A DNA stretch of 8,636 nt from an uncultured Oscillospiraceae bacterium (lineage in GTDB: Bacteria; Bacillota; Clostridia; Oscillospirales; Oscillospiraceae): assembly GCA_934572365.1 (NCBI GenBank), contig CAKTKX010000050.1:1-8636 (forward strand). Reading direction: 5' to 3'. Shown piece after piece: positions 6,203-8,636 of this stretch (the stretch's first letter is position 1; the number at the start of each line of letters is the position of its first letter). The notes beneath the pieces were generated by a model. The model did not search any database. It was given only the letters and a program-made list of their open reading frames with translations, and had not been told where the DNA came from. The position numbers and the translations under genes were made by a program.

Positions 6203-6215
6203 AATATGCTACTAT
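6187..6215 (+). promoter_or_regulatory. Promoter of the single-pass membrane protein gene
   Basis: A perfect TTGACA (6187-6192) and TACTAT (6210-6215, 4/6) are exactly 17 bases apart, with TGC before the -10 (extended). The operator-like TAGGAACT lies between the two boxes, where a bound repressor would block RNA polymerase. The transcription start would be near 6222, about 30 bases before the ATG. Confidence 0.75.
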
Positions 6216-6251
6216 TAAAAAGGAAAAAACAAACAGAGAGGATGTTGGCCA

Positions 6252-6791
6252 ATGAAAAAACTACTCGCACTACTTAACAAGCAATCAAAGGTAGCTCAAG
6301 CAGAAGAAAACCATGTTGAAGATGGGAACAATCCGGCGGAAACTGAGAATACTGCTGAAATTGTGGATATTCCCCAGAAGAAAATGTCAAAAAAGAAATT
6401 AGGCGTTATAGGGGCTGCTGTTGCAATAGTTGCTATCGTTATTGTAATTCTTTTAATCCCATCCAAGTTTGATAGAGTTATGAACAAATGCGTTCATATT
6501 GCCGGTTCTGTTGCATCTGGTAACAACTATTTTACACTTGAAACGATACCAGATACTTGGGACAATATGGATCCAACTATCAGGAAGCTCATGTTGCCCA
6601 GCCATCAAGAGGGCGTTTTGGAAGCCGTCCAATACGCAAATAAAGAATTCGGTTTTCCCGGTTCCGTATATTCAGATATGATGAACACATCTGCTTTGAT
6701 GGGACGCCAAGTCGAGGAAAATGGTAAATATAAGGTTTCTTGGACATATCATCCTGATGATGGCTTGACAGTTACTTATACAAAGAAATAA
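6252..6791 (+). CDS. Single-pass membrane protein of unknown function, divergent from the XRE regulator
   Basis: I do not recognise this 179-residue protein. Residues 1-16 are short and basic/amphipathic (MKKLLALLNKQSK). Residues 17-40 are acidic and probably disordered. A lysine cluster (KKMSKKK, 43-49) precedes one hydrophobic helix at about 50-69 rich in Val, Ile and Ala. Residues 70-179 form a soluble domain with a single Cys (80), ending in beta-like WTYHPDDGLTVTYTKK. The positive-inside rule predicts N-terminus in, C-terminal domain outside. GAGAGG lies 10 bases before the ATG, so translation signals are fair. The gene has its own near-consensus promoter with an embedded operator and a strong terminator, and is AT-rich like the regulator (one sampled line 43% GC against 60% in the transporter). 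A regulated envelope or accessory function is a guess. Confidence 0.8.
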   Translation: MKKLLALLNKQSKVAQAEENHVEDGNNPAETENTAEIVDIPQKKMSKKKLGVIGAAVAIVAIVIVILLIPSKFDRVMNKCVHIAGSVASGNNYFTLETIPDTWDNMDPTIRKLMLPSHQEGVLEAVQYANKEFGFPGSVYSDMMNTSALMGRQVEENGKYKVSWTYHPDDGLTVTYTKK

Positions 6792-6793
6792 TC

Positions 6794-6829
6794 AAGACTG
6801 GGGGCTATTACAGCCCCCAGTCTTTTGCT
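6794..6829 (+). terminator. Intrinsic terminator of the membrane-protein gene
   Basis: A perfect 13-bp stem (6794-6806 with 6812-6824) with a 5-base loop (ATTAC) and a short T-run (6823-6826) begins two bases past the stop codon. The G5/C5 core makes it very stable. The right copy of the flanking 11-bp repeat starts immediately after, at 6828. Confidence 0.88.
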
Positions 6830-6838
6830 CTCCTATTT
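6828..6838 (+). repeat. Right copy of 11-bp direct repeat flanking the islet
   Basis: CTCTCCTATTT, identical to 5724-5734. It lies just after the terminator of the membrane-protein gene and about 100 bases from the 3' end of tRNA-Ser. Confidence 0.4.
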
Positions 6839-6890
6839 CAAGCTCTACGGTAGCCTAGATTTCAGGTAGCCGTCATTTTTCACAATGGGC

Positions 6891-6937
6891 AAAAAGTTCC
6901 CCTTTTACCATGTTTTAGCAGTAAAAGGGGATTTTTT
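6891..6937. terminator. Bidirectional terminator behind tRNA-Ser
   Basis: A 10-bp perfect stem (CCCCTTTTAC at 6899-6908, GTAAAAGGGG at 6921-6930) has T-runs on both sides. TTTTTT (6932-6937) follows on the plus strand, and TTTTT (6895-6891) follows, after AAC, on the minus strand. The minus-strand reading would end the tRNA-Ser transcript about ten bases past its CCA. Confidence 0.8.
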
Positions 6938-6939
6938 CT

Positions 6940-7031
6940 TGGCGGAGAAGGAGGGATTTGAACCCTCGATACCCTTTTGGGGTATACACGATTTCCAATC
7001 GTGCGCGCTCGGCCAGCTACGCGACTTCTCC
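6940..7031 (-). tRNA. tRNA-Ser (anticodon GGA)
   Basis: The minus strand from 7031 folds as a class II tRNA of 92 bases. The acceptor stem is GGAGAAG (7031-7025) with CTTCTCC (6950-6944), discriminator G, and an encoded CCA at 6942-6940. The anticodon stem is CACGA/TCGTG around the loop TTGGAAA, giving anticodon GGA, which reads the serine codons UCC and UCU. The long variable arm (TATACCC, CAAAA, GGGTATC) is the serine class II feature, and the T-arm contains GAGGG-TTCAAAT-CCCTC. The gene has its own promoter and terminator. It appears intact. Confidence 0.96.
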
Positions 7032-7059
7032 ATCACGGTGCTCTCTGTCCAGCCCGGTT

Positions 7060-7088
7060 ATAATACTACAGGAAACCCGATTTGTCAA
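7060..7088 (-). promoter_or_regulatory. Promoter of tRNA-Ser
   Basis: On the minus strand a perfect TTGACA (7088-7083) is followed after exactly 17 bases by TATTAT (7065-7060, 5/6). The predicted start lies near 7053, about 20 bases before the mature tRNA 5' end. It is the strongest promoter in the window, as expected for a stable RNA. Confidence 0.85.
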
Positions 7089-7097
7089 GCGTAAATT

Positions 7098-7143
7098 TCC
7101 CTTTTTCGGGAATTCCTGCCCCGCCGGTTTTCGGCGGGGCAGG
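7098..7143 (-). terminator. Tandem hairpins after the GH13 gene
   Basis: Six bases past the GH13 stop codon a perfect 12-bp GC-rich stem (7143-7132 with 7126-7115, 5-base loop) forms on the minus strand. A second, AT-richer hairpin follows (AATTCCC and GGGAAATT, within about 7112-7093). Neither has a clean T-run directly behind it, so this is probably a terminator or an mRNA 3'-end stabiliser of lower efficiency. It separates the gene from the tRNA promoter. Confidence 0.55.
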
Positions 7144-7148
7144 AAAAC

Positions 7149-8636
7149 TCATTTGAGGCCGTAAATTCCCGCGCTTACCTGGGGCAGAATGACCGTCTTC
7201 CCCTTCTGCGCGGCCACGCCGCCGAAGGTGTACAGCGCGCCGCCCAGCGTCCCATCCAGCCGGAAGGACACTTCCTCCCGGTAGGGATTGATGGCAACCA
7301 GCAGCGTTTCCTCGCCGCTGCCGCGCTTGTAAACCAGCGGCTGCTTCGGTGCGCCGTCGCTGACGAAGGTGATGCCGCTCCGGCTTTGCAGGGCGCTGTG
7401 CGCCTGCCGCAGGGCGATCAGGCGGCGAACGTGATTCAGCAGAGACGTCTCGTCCTCCAGCTGCCCCGCAACCGTGGGACGGTCAGGCGCAGGGTCTTGC
7501 TGAATGTAAATCTTATCCGTAGGCGCGGCGCTGAAACCCGCGTTTACTCCCTTATCCCACTGCATGGGACTCCGGGCGCCGGTGCGCTCGTAGCCGCCCT
7601 CTACGCTGGTCAGCCCCTCCACATAGCGCATACCGATCTCGTCGCCGTAGTAAATGAACGGCGCGCCGGGCATGGTCAGCAGGAACGCAAAGGCCAGCTT
7701 CTTCTCGTCCCCCTCCACGTGCTTCGCAAGGCGGGTCATGTCGTGGTTGCCGGATGGAATGCAGATCAGGCCGTCCTTCCCTGCCCGCTTCCGGCTTTCC
7801 AGGTATTTTTCCACGAAGGCCGACGCGTCGCCCACGCCCCGGTCAGAGAAGTAAGGCTCCTCGCACCGGAACAGATCGTTATAATGTGAGGGGCCGAAAT
7901 GGAGCAGGAAATCCATGTGGAAGCCCCCGCGCAGAGATTTTTCCGGTTCGCCCCACTCGGAGACCATGGCCGCCTCCGGGAATTCCGCATCTAGAAACGC
8001 GCGAACCTTCTGCCACAGGGCGATGGTGCCAAGGCTGTCCGGGTCATTCTTTACCAGACTGGACGCCATGTCCACCCGGAAACCGTCGCAGCCAAGCCCC
8101 AGCCAGAAGCGCATCACGTCCATCATGGCATTCAGCGTGGCCTTGGGGCCTTCGTCGTCGGGAGACTGCTGCCAGGGGCGGGTGCGGTTATAGTAGCCGT
8201 AATTCAACGCGGGTTGGCAGGTAAAGAAATTGATGGCGCAGGAGCCGTCCCGCTGGGAAATCCCACGCAGGCACCCCATATTTTCCGGTGCTTCCCACGC
8301 GCTGTCCGTCCACACGTAGCGGTCGGTGTAGGCGTTCCGCTCTGCCTTCATGGACTCCCGGAACCATTCATGCTCCACGGAGGTATGCCCCGGCACCAGA
8401 TCCAGCAGCACGTGCATTTCCCGCTCGTGCGCCTCGGCAAACAGGCGCTTCAAATCCTCGTTCGTGCCGTACCGGGGCGCGACGCGGTAATAATCCGCCA
8501 CATCGTACCCCGCATCGCCGAAGGGCGACAGGAAGCAGGGATTGATCCACAGCGCGTTGCAGCCCAGCTCCCGGATATAGTCCAGCTTGTTGATGATCCC
8601 CTGAAAATCGCCGATACCGTCGGCATTGGTATCAAG
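7149..8636 (-). CDS. GH13 alpha-amylase-family glycoside hydrolase (N-terminus beyond window)
   Basis: The frame is open from the right edge: 45 codons (starting LDTNADGIGDFQGIINKLDY) precede an internal GTG at 8501, which is not the true start. At least 495 residues are visible, with all GH13 signatures. In visible-fragment numbering these are NALWINPCFLSPFGDAGYDV (28-47), region I DLVPGHTS (79-86), region II GFRVDMA with nucleophile Asp189, region III SEWGEP with acid/base Glu227, region IV GNHD with Asp299, and YYGDEIG (329-335). A beta-sheet C-terminal domain ends AGIYGLK. GH13 enzymes cleave or transfer alpha-glucosidic bonds. The overall pattern recalls alpha-glucosidases and trehalose-synthase-like members, but substrate and location cannot be fixed without the N-terminus. 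Region I has Gly where Asn is usual (DxVxNH). Confidence 0.93.
   Translation of the reverse strand, partial: LDTNADGIGDFQGIINKLDYIRELGCNALWINPCFLSPFGDAGYDVADYYRVAPRYGTNEDLKRLFAEAHEREMHVLLDLVPGHTSVEHEWFRESMKAERNAYTDRYVWTDSAWEAPENMGCLRGISQRDGSCAINFFTCQPALNYGYYNRTRPWQQSPDDEGPKATLNAMMDVMRFWLGLGCDGFRVDMASSLVKNDPDSLGTIALWQKVRAFLDAEFPEAAMVSEWGEPEKSLRGGFHMDFLLHFGPSHYNDLFRCEEPYFSDRGVGDASAFVEKYLESRKRAGKDGLICIPSGNHDMTRLAKHVEGDEKKLAFAFLLTMPGAPFIYYGDEIGMRYVEGLTSVEGGYERTGARSPMQWDKGVNAGFSAAPTDKIYIQQDPAPDRPTVAGQLEDETSLLNHVRRLIALRQAHSALQSRSGITFVSDGAPKQPLVYKRGSGEETLLVAINPYREEVSFRLDGTLGGALYTFGGVAAQKGKTVILPQVSAGIYGLK

Noticed and set aside
6242..6277. An 11-codon upstream frame (MLANEKTTRTT) overlapping the start of the membrane protein.
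   Set aside because: Its ATG directly abuts GAGAGG with no spacer, so a ribosome placed there would initiate at 6252 instead.
6848..6872. A short direct repeat GGTAGCC separated by nine bases before the tRNA terminator.
   Set aside because: Seven bases are too few to interpret and no gene, hairpin or T-run is associated with it.
6940..6967. A duplication of the tRNA-Ser 3' end that would mark a classical integrase attachment site.
   Set aside because: I looked for a second copy of the T-arm and acceptor sequence on the far side of the islet and found none in the window; no integrase gene is present either.
6885..7094. A plus-strand open frame crossing the tRNA (contains AEKEGFEPSIPFWG).
   Set aside because: It is the antisense reading of tRNA-Ser and its terminator; similar strings are a common false protein annotation over serine tRNA genes.

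Overview
The window looks like chromosomal DNA from a gut-type Firmicute of the class Clostridia (Oscillospiraceae-like). The basis is strong Shine-Dalgarno sequences matching the Bacillota 16S tail, canonical sigma-A style promoters, moderately high GC in most genes, and the gene families present (SH3b/C39-like secreted protein, glf plus GT2 pair, CPCC protein, YgjV protein). No species can be named from the sequence alone.

Layout, left to right. (1) 1-880, minus: the N-terminal part of a secreted protein with a signal peptide, two SH3b domains and a C39-like cysteine peptidase domain. Its promoter region (948-976) carries an exact WalR/YycF-type direct repeat, and its best Shine-Dalgarno points to a rare ATT start. 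(2) 993-3225, minus: a self-contained two-gene unit with its own promoter and terminator, glf (UDP-galactopyranose mutase) followed with no gap by a family 2 glycosyltransferase. It probably makes and transfers galactofuranose. (3) 3257-4149, minus: a CPCC-type cysteine-rich mini-protein followed 26 bases later by a YgjV-family membrane protein. (4) 4284-5639, plus: an MFS transporter with its own promoter and a strong hairpin behind it. (5) about 5735-6827: an AT-rich islet holding a XRE regulator (minus) and a divergent unrecognised single-pass membrane protein (plus). Repeated TAGGAACT operator-like sites lie between the two genes, and an exact 11-bp direct repeat flanks the islet. (6) 6940-7088, minus: tRNA-Ser(GGA) with a near-consensus promoter and a bidirectional terminator hairpin. 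(7) 7149-8636, minus: most of a GH13 alpha-amylase-family enzyme running off the right edge.

Most of the window is ordinary housekeeping and cell-surface content organised as short independent units. The parts most worth a second look are the regulator/membrane-protein islet, the WalR-like box overlapping the promoter of the SH3b/C39 protein, and the ATT start candidate of that same gene. I found no CRISPR array, insertion sequence, integrase or rRNA.
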